DNA from: DATJGR01 sp041739525
Lineage (GTDB): Bacteria; Pseudomonadota; Gammaproteobacteria; Pseudomonadales; Azotimanducaceae
Direction of reading: 5' to 3'
Assembly: GCA_041739525.1 (NCBI GenBank)
Contig: JBGSNQ010000096.1
Coordinates: 1 to 64,000 of the forward strand
Length of the DNA: 64,000 nt
The notes under the pieces are model-generated. The model did not search any database, was not told where the DNA came from, and saw nothing but the letters and a program-made list of their open reading frames with translations. Within the stretch, counting starts at the first letter, position 1. Each line of letters starts with the position of its first letter. The position numbers were made by a program, and so were the translations under genes. Positions 1 through 8,034 of this stretch are shown piece by piece.

Positions 1-1286
1 ACACTCGGGAAGAACGTCGCTAAGGTGGAAGCAATCGGGCCAAGGTCGCCGGGGTGATTGAAGTGATGGTTGGCGAGCTGATCGATCAACCAGCCGACGA
101 ACGGCGGGCCGCCGCCCAGCGCAATCAGATTCAGAAAGAAAAACAGCATCGCGGTGGTGGTCGCCCGCCGTCGCAGTTCGGTCACGTTCTGCACCACACC
201 GAACGTCGGCCCGAGATACGTGTAGTGGAAGATTCCGGGCACCAACAGCAACGCGACAGCGTAGTGCCACTCGTTCTGCATGTAGGCAATCATGTACGTG
301 GGAGCGGCGATGGATAAGCCTATCGCCGGGACGATGGCATAGGCAGCCAACGTACGGCGGCTCAACCAATCCGTTAGATATCCGCCGATCAACGTGCCGG
401 CGCCGGCGGACACTCCACCGACCAGACCGCCTACGAGCCCCACCGTTGCAAGGTCGACCCCGAACTGGCGCATCAGATACGGCGAAGAGAACGCACTGAT
501 ACCGTAGTCGGCAAACGACGTGAGCGTAATACCCATCATGAAGTGGAACACCGGCCATTGGCCGAACAGCGTCTTCGCCACCGCCGACAGCTCGCGAAAT
601 TCTTCTCTGATGGAGAACGGCGGTGCAGGCGGCGACAATGGCAATGCCGGATTGACCACGTGGTCGGCATAACCGCGCGGCGGATCTTTGATGTACGTCT
701 TGATCGCGAGCGCGACCAATACGCCGGGCAGCCCGACCAAGACGAACGCCCATCGCCATCCGAACGTTTGCGCAATCCAGCCGCCTGCAATCGCGCCGAT
801 CATGCCGCCGATCGGAATCCCGAACGCATACACGGCGAGCGCCGAGGCACGACGTCCCGCTTCGAAGTAATCGGAGATCAGCGAATGCGCGGCCGGCGAC
901 AGACCCGCTTCACCCACGCCGACCCCGGCTCGAAAAAGCAGCAGCTGCGTGAACGTCTGCGCGACTCCACACAACGCGGTGAACCCAGACCAGATCACGA
1001 TCGCGATGGAAATGATGCTGACCCGACTCCAGCGTTCGGCGAGCCGCGCAACGGGCACACCGAGGGTCGTGTACAGCAGCGCGAAGGCCAGCCCGCCCAG
1101 CATGCCCAGCTCTGCATCGGACAACGCGAGATCGACCTTGATGGCCTGTCCGATCGTGTTGATGATCGTGCGGTCGATGAAGTTCAGCGTGTACGCGACC
1201 ACGAGAAGACCAAGCACCGTGCGCTTGTACGATTCTCCGAAGATGGGCGTGAGGGGTGCTCCCGCGCCCCTCTGTGGATTCGTCAT
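1..1286 (-). CDS. MFS transporter, spinster-like (3' end outside window)
   Basis: Major facilitator superfamily carrier of the inner membrane; substrate unknown. The 428 visible codons are open from the ATG at 1286 to the window edge, so the C-terminus is missing. Visible signs are an N-terminal helix ending in NFIDR (residues 35-39), a motif-A-like loop VARLAERWSR (79-88), the GVGVGEAGLSPAAHS segment (121-135) usual in spinster-type MFS, and about ten hydrophobic helices. It is divergent from a broken TetR gene, so it was probably once controlled by that regulator. The start is the ATG at the head of the hydrophilic N-terminus; the alternative upstream frame has no MFS features. Many family members sit in aromatic or steroid catabolic clusters, but the substrate cannot be read here. 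Confidence 0.9.
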   Translation of the reverse strand, partial: MTNPQRGAGAPLTPIFGESYKRTVLGLLVVAYTLNFIDRTIINTIGQAIKVDLALSDAELGMLGGLAFALLYTTLGVPVARLAERWSRVSIISIAIVIWSGFTALCGVAQTFTQLLLFRAGVGVGEAGLSPAAHSLISDYFEAGRRASALAVYAFGIPIGGMIGAIAGGWIAQTFGWRWAFVLVGLPGVLVALAIKTYIKDPPRGYADHVVNPALPLSPPAPPFSIREEFRELSAVAKTLFGQWPVFHFMMGITLTSFADYGISAFSSPYLMRQFGVDLATVGLVGGLVGGVSAGAGTLIGGYLTDWLSRRTLAAYAIVPAIGLSIAAPTYMIAYMQNEWHYAVALLLVPGIFHYTYLGPTFGVVQNVTELRRRATTTAMLFFFLNLIALGGGPPFVGWLIDQLANHHFNHPGDLGPIASTLATFFPS

Positions 1287-1306
1287 GTATTGATCCCCGA
1301 CATTTG

Positions 1307-1347
1307 CTAGCGTGCGTTCCGCTGGTTCTTTTTCTAACGCACGCGAG
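1307..1347. promoter_or_regulatory. Inverted repeat in the MFS/TetR divergent promoter
   Basis: CTAGCGTGCGTT (1307-1318) and AACGCACGCGAG (1336-1347) are inverted copies matching at 11 of 12 positions, separated by 17 bases. They lie between the divergent starts of the MFS gene and the decayed TetR gene. The position and symmetry suit an operator for the lost regulator. This is an inference; no binding data can be read from sequence. Confidence 0.45.
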
Positions 1348-1396
1348 CGCGTCAAGAAACACACCGGCAGCGATCTAGTCAACAGGAGTATGAGGG

Positions 1397-1878
1397 ATGT
1401 GCGCGCGGCGCGTCATGACTCGAAGCGGCGGCCGAACAGAAGCAAATCGCCAGGCCGTCGCGCAAGCCGCACTGAAACTGATCAGCGAAGGCCGTTTACT
1501 GTTCGACGTGCAGGACATCGCCGATATTTCCGGTGTCCATCGCACCACCATCCGGCGTCGTTGGCCCGATCGCGATGCGTTGCTCGCCGAAGCGATGGCG
1601 GAGCACACGTCGCGGCTCTCGGTCGATCTAATGGGCGATTGGCGTCGTGTGCTGAAACGCATCGCGTTCGGCAATGGAGCGCTCTCTTCGACGATCTCGC
1701 CGTGCCGTTCATCGACGCGCAGAAGCGCGGCGCGATACGCAAAGACGCCGACGTGCGGATGATCATTCTGACGTTTGCATCGACGATGCTGACGCTGAAC
1801 GTGTACAACCGGCGCGCGCCCAGCGACGCCACCGTCGAACGGCTGGTGAAACAGGCGTTGCGGGGCATGAAGCCGTGA
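1397..1878 (+). pseudogene. TetR-family regulator, internal deletion and frameshift
   Basis: The N-terminal half (frame from ATG 1397) is a TetR helix-turn-helix: residues around 25-60 read ADISGVHRTTIRRRWPDRDA. From about 1675 the homology moves to another frame, which reads WSALFDDLAVPFIDAQKRG and on to the stop at 1878, a typical TetR C-terminal domain. Joined, the parts give about 160 residues instead of about 190, so roughly 30 codons between the DNA-binding domain and the ligand domain are gone as well as the frame. As written the protein ends at 1762. The gene sits divergently beside the MFS transporter it presumably controlled. A loss of this size is unlikely to be a simple base-calling error. 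Confidence 0.75.
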
Positions 1879-1888
1879 ACGTTTGCGC

Positions 1889-2299
1889 TCAATAAACCTT
1901 GGTCACCTTCGTGACTGCGAGCCGCAGCACCATCATGTCGAGCCGCGAACGCCACTGCTCGATGTCCTTCTCGGCCTGTTCCGGTGAGCGATAACGCAGC
2001 GTAACGCTGCGCAGCCACCTGTAGCCCTTGTCCTCTTCGGCGGTGCAATTGCCTTTGAACAGGTAGCCCGCCGCAACTTCGCTCCCTGCACCCTCACCGC
2101 CGCCGATGCAGATGGACGCTTTCGAATTCGCTGCGACGAACTCCACCTTCCGCGTGTTGCGGTCGCTGATCATCACGATGTCGGCGCCGTCGACGGCGTA
2201 CCACAGCGGCACCGTGTGCGGGAATCCATTGCGATCGATCACGCTGAGGCGGGCAACGTGCGGTGCCTCCAGAAAAGTGCGGACTTCGGGTTTTAGCAT
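1889..2299 (-). CDS. Pyridoxamine 5'-phosphate oxidase-family protein
   Basis: Small split beta-barrel flavin-binding protein (136 residues) of the PPOX superfamily, whose members bind FMN or F420 and reduce small substrates. The start reads MLKPEVRTFLEAPHVARLSVIDRNGFPHTVP in character: the usual helix followed by strands, then LWYAVDGADIVMISD and RNTRKVEFV. I chose the ATG at 2299, which has GGGGAG six bases upstream; a TTG at 2305 overlaps the stop of the preceding methyltransferase. The two genes are almost certainly one transcript. The exact substrate and cofactor are not evident. Confidence 0.8.
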   Translation of the reverse strand: MLKPEVRTFLEAPHVARLSVIDRNGFPHTVPLWYAVDGADIVMISDRNTRKVEFVAANSKASICIGGGEGAGSEVAAGYLFKGNCTAEEDKGYRWLRSVTLRYRSPEQAEKDIEQWRSRLDMMVLRLAVTKVTKVY

Positions 2300-2301
2300 G
2301 A

Positions 2302-2964
2302 TCAACTCCCCTTCACCGACATCTCGAAGCCGCCTTTGAACGGCAGCGTCATGGTCCGGAAATCGTTGGCAGGATCGTTGATGAATTCGAAGAACGTCGT
2401 GTAGCCCTCACTCGCTTGCGTCGTGTTATCGGCGCAAACGACCGAACCCGGCCGCAAGCGCGGCAGCAGCATCTCGATCAACGGCCGAACCACGTCGCCC
2501 CAGATGTCGAACAGCACGAAGTCGATCGGACCGGGGACGGCCTTGAAGGCTTCCAGAATGTCGCCCTCGTGCAGGTTGATGAAGCTGGCGAGACCTGCCG
2601 CTGCGAAGTTCGCGCGCGCAGCTTTGACCTTTACGGGTTCGTACTCCGCCGCGAACACCGTGCCGCCGCCGTTGTCGCGCACTGCGGCGGCGAGATACAG
2701 CGTCGATACGCCGAACGACGTGCCGGCTTCGACGATGCGGCTGGCGCCCATCGCGCGGCAGAGCGTGTAGCAGAACTCGGATTTGTCCTGGTCCAGCGCG
2801 ACCAGCTTGTCGGCGAAATGCGCGTGATCGCGCGCCTCCATCCCCTGCCATGGTCCGGTGCGCGTCCGAAAATAGTCTGCGGTTTCGGCCTCCTGCGCCT
2901 GGCTCTTCGCGTGAAGCCCGGCGAGAAGCGCCTCCAGCTTCGGATCGTTCAGAACGCTCGACAT
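2302..2964 (-). CDS. SAM-dependent O-methyltransferase family protein
   Basis: Class I methyltransferase of 220 residues, similar in layout to catechol/caffeoyl-CoA O-methyltransferases. The SAM-binding motif is VEAGTSFGVSTLYLAA (around residues 78-93), followed by the acidic strand end AAEYEP and the motif GPIDFVLFDIWGD. The ATG at 2964 follows a strong ribosome site, GGAGG. The stop at 2302 sits two bases before the ATG of the flavin-barrel gene, so the two are probably translationally coupled. The acceptor is unknown. A plain class I methyltransferase label is safe, the O-specificity less so. Confidence 0.82.
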   Translation of the reverse strand: MSSVLNDPKLEALLAGLHAKSQAQEAETADYFRTRTGPWQGMEARDHAHFADKLVALDQDKSEFCYTLCRAMGASRIVEAGTSFGVSTLYLAAAVRDNGGGTVFAAEYEPVKVKAARANFAAAGLASFINLHEGDILEAFKAVPGPIDFVLFDIWGDVVRPLIEMLLPRLRPGSVVCADNTTQASEGYTTFFEFINDPANDFRTMTLPFKGGFEMSVKGS

Positions 2965-3179
2965 GGGACACCTCCGGCCTGGACTGGGACAGTGAGCGGG
3001 AGCCGGGACGTTAAGGGGTGATGCCGCTCTGGAGCAAGCGCGACTCCTTGGTCGAGGGCTCGCCCATCACTGCGCATTTCTGTGACGGACGTTCCGCGCG
3101 ATGGCAGCGGCCACGCAGCGACACGGCCGCGGCGCTGCCTGATGCTCGGCGCCGGTGTTTCCGGTCACGAGATGCGCTG

Positions 3180-3760
3180 ATGAAAAGCATCAACATGATG
3201 AAGTACCTGTTCCTCACGCTCGGCGCAGTGTTTCTGGCGGTCGCCACGTTCTCCGCGCGCAACACGCAGACATTCATTGCCGAATCGACCGCGGCACCCG
3301 GTACCGTGATCGACATGGTGCGTCGCCAGTCGAGCGATTCGGACACGTATGCACCGGTCGTGCAGTTCGCCACAACGGCCGGCGACACGATCGAGTTCAC
3401 GTCAAGCACCAGCAGCAATCCGCCCAGCTATCACACCGGCGAGCGCGTGGAGGTTCTTTACCGGCCGAACGCGCCGCACGCGGCACGGATCAATGCGTTC
3501 GGTTCGTTGTGGGGAACCGCGCTGATCGTCGGCGGACTGGGCGCGATCTTCTTTTCGATCGGCGCAGGCATCGTTCTTGCCGCGGTCTTCGAAGCGCGCA
3601 AGGCGGCCGACTTGAAGCTGAACACGTCTTCAAGAGCAACAACGTCTGGTTCGATCCTTCGTCGTACGTGACCGGTCGCAACATCGCCGTCTTCGTCGGC
3701 CGCGGCGATCCCAACCGCTATCACGTCGACCTGTCCTTTCTGCCGGAGTCCGCCAGCTAA
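3180..3760 (+). pseudogene. DUF3592 membrane protein, frameshifted with internal loss
   Basis: From the ATG at 3180 the frame encodes a first membrane helix (YLFLTLGAVFLAVATF), a beta-rich DUF3592 region with EVLYRPNAP, and a second helix (GTALIVGGLGAIFFSIGAGIV), then runs to a stop at 3671. The characteristic tail of the family, HVFKSNNVWFDPSSYV and VDLSFLPES, lies in another frame starting near 3623 and ending at 3760. The stretch normally joining helix 2 to this tail is absent, so there is a deletion plus a frame change between about 3605 and 3623. The truncated form may still be made. It is the second gene within 2 kb damaged the same way. Confidence 0.7.
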
Positions 3761-3800
3761 ATTCATCGTCCTTCGCGGCCGGCATTGATAGGCTGGCCGC

Positions 3801-5063
3801 ATGCATACCTCTACTGCCCCGTTAGTCGCGTTTCGAAGCGTTCGCCTCATCCTCGTCGGCTGCGCATTGCTGGCTGCAATCGCCACAGCCGCTGAACCGC
3901 GATGGGCCGAACTGAATCGCGCCGCACGCGAAGCCATCAACGCGGGCGACTATCCGAAGCTGCGCACTACGTTGGCCGAACTGGCGCCGCTGATGCCCGG
4001 TAACGTGCGAATCGCGTACAACACGACCGCGGCGGCCGCGCATCTCGGCGACATACCGGCTGCATTCGCGGGGCTCAGTGCGCTCTGCGACATGGGAGTC
4101 GTGTTCGACCTCGCCTCCGATGCCGACTTCGATTCGTTGCACGGCACGCCACGATACGAGGCGGCGCTTGCGTGCATGAAGAGCAACGCAGAACCGGTGA
4201 GCCACGCGCACCTGTTGCGCACGCTCGAAGAAGCGGATCTGCTGCCGGAAGACCTGGCCTACGATCCGACTTCGAAGCAGACGTTCGTAAGCAGCATCCG
4301 CAAAACGAAGATCATCGACTCGAACGGCGCGCTCTTTGCTGCGATGGAGCTACCCGTTCTGGCACTCGCGGTCGACGACGCACGCCGCACGCTGTGGGCG
4401 AGTATCGGCTGGTTGCCGCAGTGCGAACGCTGTTCCGCGAACGACAAAGGCAAGACCGCGCTCGTTGCGTTCGACATCGACTCGCGTCGAATGACGCGCC
4501 GCGTCGATTCGGCGGTAGAAGGCGTGCTCGGCGACATGACGATCGGCAACACAGGTGACGTCTATGTTTCCGATGGCCAGTCGGGCGCGGTGTTCCATCT
4601 CGCGCCCGATGCAACGCAGCTCGAGCGAATCGATCCACCCGGCGAATTCGCTTCCCCGCAACAGCCTGCGTTGTCCGCTGATCAATCGACGCTGTACGTA
4701 GCCGATTACTTGCGCGGCATTGCCGCGATCACACTCGCCACTGGTGCACTCACGTGGTTGCAGCCGGGTGCGGATATCGCGCTCAGCGGCATCGATGGAT
4801 TGAAAGTTCACGGCCAGTCGTTCATCGCGGTGCAGAACGGCACACGGCCGGCGCGTATCGTACGCATCTCGCTCGATCTGAAGCGCTTCGAGGTGCTCGA
4901 AGCGAACTGGCCGGGTCTCGGCGAACCGACGCACGGAACGCTCATCGGCAGTCGTTATCTGTTCATAACGAACACCGGTTGGGACAAGTACGGCGACGAC
5001 GGCAGGAAGAGCGGCGATAGCGCGGTCGTTTCGTCCATCTACGAGATCGAACTCGAACCCTGA
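3801..5063 (+). CDS. Secreted beta-propeller (SMP-30/NHL-like) protein with helical N-domain
   Basis: Exported protein of 420 residues. Residues 1-31 form a signal peptide (basic start, hydrophobic core LILVGCALLAAIATA, cut near AAEP). Residues 35-130 are helical and resemble a short TPR segment (ALAELAPLMPGN-type spacing). The rest is built of repeated propeller strands such as LALAVDDARRTLWASIG, GDMTIGNTGDVYVSDG and PALSADQSTLYVADY, as in SMP-30/gluconolactonase-like sensors. No metal ligand set could be assigned with confidence, so catalysis is not claimed. It lies 13 bases before an SDR gene and is probably in the same transcript. Confidence 0.7.
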   Translation: MHTSTAPLVAFRSVRLILVGCALLAAIATAAEPRWAELNRAAREAINAGDYPKLRTTLAELAPLMPGNVRIAYNTTAAAAHLGDIPAAFAGLSALCDMGVVFDLASDADFDSLHGTPRYEAALACMKSNAEPVSHAHLLRTLEEADLLPEDLAYDPTSKQTFVSSIRKTKIIDSNGALFAAMELPVLALAVDDARRTLWASIGWLPQCERCSANDKGKTALVAFDIDSRRMTRRVDSAVEGVLGDMTIGNTGDVYVSDGQSGAVFHLAPDATQLERIDPPGEFASPQQPALSADQSTLYVADYLRGIAAITLATGALTWLQPGADIALSGIDGLKVHGQSFIAVQNGTRPARIVRISLDLKRFEVLEANWPGLGEPTHGTLIGSRYLFITNTGWDKYGDDGRKSGDSAVVSSIYEIELEP

Positions 5064-5076
5064 TAGGAATCCGAAC

Positions 5077-5913
5077 ATGTCCAACTACGTCAGAGACAAA
5101 GTCATCGTGGTAACCGGCGCCGCCAGCGGCTTCGGTCGACTCGTCAGCGAAAAACTCGCGAGCCTCGGCGGAAATGTGGTGTGTGCAGACATCAACGCCG
5201 TGCAGCTCGACGCAGTGACATCCGCCATCGCCGGTACCGGCGGCGTTGCCGAAGGCGTAGTCACCGATGTTACGCAGCCGGAGCAGATGAACGCGCTCGC
5301 TCGGCGCACCGTGCAGCGTTTCGGCCGCATCGACGTGCTCGTGAACAACGCGGGCATCATGCCGCTCGCGTTCTACGCTGATCACGCCCAGGCGAGCGCC
5401 GCGTGGAACCGCTGTATCGACATCAACATCAAAGGTGTGCTGAACGGCATCATCGCGGTGCACGACGTGATGATCGCGCAAGGCCGCGGACACATCGTCA
5501 ATCTGTCGTCGATCTACGGGAACTTCCCGGTCGTCGGTGCGGCCGTATATGGCGCGAGCAAAGCGGCGGTGAACTTCCTTTCGGAGTCGTTGCGAATGGA
5601 ATCGCAGGGCAAGATCAAAGTGACCATCGTGAAGCCCACCGGCGTGCCGGGCACCGGGCTCGGCTCGGGCATCATCAATCAAGCGGCGATCGTCGGCATT
5701 CTCGGCCACAACGCGCCACGTTATCTGCAGTCGATGCAGGCACACGCGGCCGGGGAACTGCCGCCGGAGTTCTCCGACTCGAACCACATCGAATACTACG
5801 CACTGGAGCCGCAGTTCCTCGCGGAGCAGATCGTGTACGCGATCAATCAACCGTGGGGCGTGTCGATCGGCGACATCACCGTGCGCGCTTCCGGCGACGG
5901 ATACATCCTCTAG
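5077..5913 (+). CDS. Short-chain dehydrogenase/reductase
   Basis: Classical SDR of 278 residues, an NAD(P)-dependent oxidoreductase of the cytoplasm. The nucleotide motif TGAASGFG is at residues 13-20, NNAG at 90-93, the catalytic Ser at 144-145, and the Tyr/Lys pair in YGASK at 158-162. D38 at the end of strand 2 (CADIN) suggests NAD preference. The C-terminus is longer than in minimal SDRs. It is followed 14 bases later by a kinase-like gene, a pairing seen in catabolic clusters. The substrate is not identifiable. Confidence 0.9.
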   Translation: MSNYVRDKVIVVTGAASGFGRLVSEKLASLGGNVVCADINAVQLDAVTSAIAGTGGVAEGVVTDVTQPEQMNALARRTVQRFGRIDVLVNNAGIMPLAFYADHAQASAAWNRCIDINIKGVLNGIIAVHDVMIAQGRGHIVNLSSIYGNFPVVGAAVYGASKAAVNFLSESLRMESQGKIKVTIVKPTGVPGTGLGSGIINQAAIVGILGHNAPRYLQSMQAHAAGELPPEFSDSNHIEYYALEPQFLAEQIVYAINQPWGVSIGDITVRASGDGYIL

Positions 5914-5927
5914 CGAGCAGTGAGCGC

Positions 5928-6965
5928 ATGCAGAAAGCCACTGTCTACTCCGAACGGCTCGGCGCGATCAGCGACGAACAGTTCCATGCAGTCGCGGAGC
6001 GGCTACGGATCGGACGATTCCTGAAGGCTGCCCCGACGACCAGCGGACTGTTCGGGCAGAACGTGTTCGTCACCACCACCGACGGCGAGTTCGTGCTGCG
6101 CGGTGCGCCGCACTGGGTAAAGGAACTGCACGAAAAGGACTATCACCCCGAGGATCGCTGGCAATTCACCAAAGAAAGGTTTTTCGCCGAACAGTTGCAC
6201 ACGCATACCCAGGCACCGGTACCGTGGCCGATGCTGCACGACCAGACGAGCGACATTCTCGGCTGGCCGTACCTGGTGATGCCGCGGATGCCGGGCACCT
6301 GCTTCGACGACCGCAGCATCCGCAAAGCGCTGGCGCCGGAAGATCGGCGCAGCGTCGCGAACGCATTGGGCGTGACCTTGGCCGACGCGCAACGGCTCAC
6401 CTCGCCGTTCGCGGGCGACTTCGGGATCACATCCATCACGCTGGAGCCTTATGCGGTGGGCGCCGTCCAGTACGCGGTCGACCAAACGCGCGCGCACGCA
6501 AATCTGGCCGCGCAGGACGGCAACATGACCGACGACGACTTCGCGTGGATCGACGCAGCCGCCGCGCGTGCACTCGCGATCGGCTTGCGGCCGAATACGT
6601 TCGTGCACTGCGACTACAAACTGAACAATCTGACGGTCATGCAGAGCGGCGACGGTTGGCGCGTGAGCGGTCTCTTCGATCTGCACGAGGCGCAATTCGG
6701 CGACGGTGCACGCGATGTGGTGCGGCAGTCCTGCGGCTACCTCGACACCGAGCCCGAACTCGCACGTGTGTTCTTCGAAAGCTACCTGCACCATGTCGGC
6801 CGCGACGCGAGCATCGGCGAGCTGCTGCCGCTCTACGTGATCAACGACCGCATGAAATTCTGGGGGTTTTTCGCGCGGCCGGACGCGCGCGCGGCGTGGA
6901 CCGTCGGCAAGACGTTTCGCGGATGGGCGGAGCCCTACGTAACCCGAGTGCTCGGCCTCCTTTAG
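5928..6965 (+). CDS. Aminoglycoside-phosphotransferase-fold (APH) kinase
   Basis: A 345-residue member of the APH/choline-kinase-like fold, which transfers ATP phosphate to small molecules. The Brenner-type catalytic motif HCDYKLNN is at residues 227-234, with base D229 and metal ligand N234, and the metal-binding Asp is D251 in LFDLHEAQFGD. The N-lobe strand GEFVLRGAP carries an Arg where many kinases have the ATP-binding Lys. The ATG at 5928 was chosen because it follows the SDR stop by 14 bases; the same frame is open further upstream, inside the SDR. A resistance role is not implied; related proteins beside SDR and acyl-CoA genes are thought to act on metabolites. Confidence 0.82.
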   Translation: MQKATVYSERLGAISDEQFHAVAERLRIGRFLKAAPTTSGLFGQNVFVTTTDGEFVLRGAPHWVKELHEKDYHPEDRWQFTKERFFAEQLHTHTQAPVPWPMLHDQTSDILGWPYLVMPRMPGTCFDDRSIRKALAPEDRRSVANALGVTLADAQRLTSPFAGDFGITSITLEPYAVGAVQYAVDQTRAHANLAAQDGNMTDDDFAWIDAAAARALAIGLRPNTFVHCDYKLNNLTVMQSGDGWRVSGLFDLHEAQFGDGARDVVRQSCGYLDTEPELARVFFESYLHHVGRDASIGELLPLYVINDRMKFWGFFARPDARAAWTVGKTFRGWAEPYVTRVLGLL

Positions 6966-7107
6966 CTAGCGCGCTAAGTAGATTCACGGATTCAGATCGC
7001 TTCGCTGCCGGACGCGCTAGAGGCGATCGTGTCATCGCGTCATTCCGACGGATGAAGATCTTCGGGTTTCGGAGGCTTGCGTTCAGCTGCGGACGCCGCA
7101 TTTCCGC

Positions 7108-7401
7108 TCAGCTGCCGATCAGCTTTCCGATGGCGTCGAGGTAGCCCTTAAAGGCGGTTCGACCCTTCGCGGTGATGCGAATTCGGGTCAGCGGTTTGCG
7201 GGCACGAAAGCCCTTTTCGATTTCCACGTAGCCCGCCTCTTCGAGCTTGCGCAGATGTACGGAGAGATTGCCCTGCGTGGCCTGCAGCAGCGATTTCAGT
7301 TCGTTGAAGTCGGCGGTTTCCGCGCTCGCGAGGTAGGCCATCACCCCCAGCCGCAAGCGGCCATGAATGACATCGTCGATCTGACCGATGTTGAACGTCA
7401 T
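7108..7401 (-). CDS. Winged-helix DNA-binding regulator (MarR/HTH_27-like)
   Basis: A 97-residue stand-alone winged helix. The recognition segment reads LLQATQGNLSVHLRKLEEAGYVEIEK (about residues 38-63), followed by the wing RKPLTRIRITAKGR. Short proteins of this type often follow the membrane-protein genes they control. It ends a three-gene leftward operon 21 bases after the membrane protein. The direct and inverted repeats at 9372-9400 upstream of the operon are candidate binding sites, which would make it an autoregulator. Confidence 0.82.
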   Translation of the reverse strand: MTFNIGQIDDVIHGRLRLGVMAYLASAETADFNELKSLLQATQGNLSVHLRKLEEAGYVEIEKGFRARKPLTRIRITAKGRTAFKGYLDAIGKLIGS

Positions 7402-7422
7402 CGATAGGGGTGCCCCAGGCCT

Positions 7423-8034
7423 TCAGTTCGTTGCGGGTCGCATCATGACCGCACCCGGCACCGCCATGAACAGCACCAGTGCCAGACCCGCTACCATCGG
7501 GTACATCGGTGAACCGATGGCCGCCGACAGCGCAATCGCGCTGAGCAACCAGCCGAGCGCGACGACGCCGAGCCACGTCCTGCGGCGCAGTCGCCACGCA
7601 ACCAGCCACGCGGCGCCTTGCAGCGCGAACACCGCACACGGGTACAACAACCAGATCGTGAGGCTCTCTTCGCGAAGGGCAACGGACGCGAACACGCACA
7701 ACATCGCGACCGTTGCCGTTCCTGCGCCGGCGAACGCGGCCTGCAGCGCACGTGCGGCCACGCCTCCTTCCGAGGCTCCTCGACCGCTCCACGTAATCCA
7801 GCCCAGCGCGAGCAGAAACACCACTGTGATGCCGGCCGCGAAAAACGATTGGAACGTTTCGCTCTGCTCTACCCAGCCGTACATGTGCGCGCCGGCGACG
7901 AAGCACTGCAGACCGTATAGCAGGCCGCCCACCAGCAACGCCGCACCGGTGCCGCGTTGCGATTCGCCGCCGCCTTCCGCGAGCGCGCGCATGAACGCGA
8001 GATCGTCGCCGACGTTGTGTTTGTCCACATTCAT
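7423..8034 (-). CDS. Polytopic membrane protein of unknown function
   Basis: A 203-residue inner-membrane protein with about six hydrophobic helices, including LLVGGLLYGLQCFVAGAHMY, SFFAAGITVVFLLALGWITW and IWLLYPCAVFALQGAAWLVA. The short charged N-terminus begins MNVDKHNVGDD. The start at 8034 overlaps the stop of the acyltransferase gene by four bases (ATGA), so translation is coupled. Sequences like this commonly sit next to the small winged-helix regulator found just downstream. No enzymatic motif is visible. Confidence 0.75.
   Translation of the reverse strand: MNVDKHNVGDDLAFMRALAEGGGESQRGTGAALLVGGLLYGLQCFVAGAHMYGWVEQSETFQSFFAAGITVVFLLALGWITWSGRGASEGGVAARALQAAFAGAGTATVAMLCVFASVALREESLTIWLLYPCAVFALQGAAWLVAWRLRRRTWLGVVALGWLLSAIALSAAIGSPMYPMVAGLALVLFMAVPGAVMMRPATN

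Noticed and set aside
6967..6976. Palindrome TAGCGCGCTA after the APH-like gene
   Set aside because: Too short and without loop or T-tract to support a terminator or operator.
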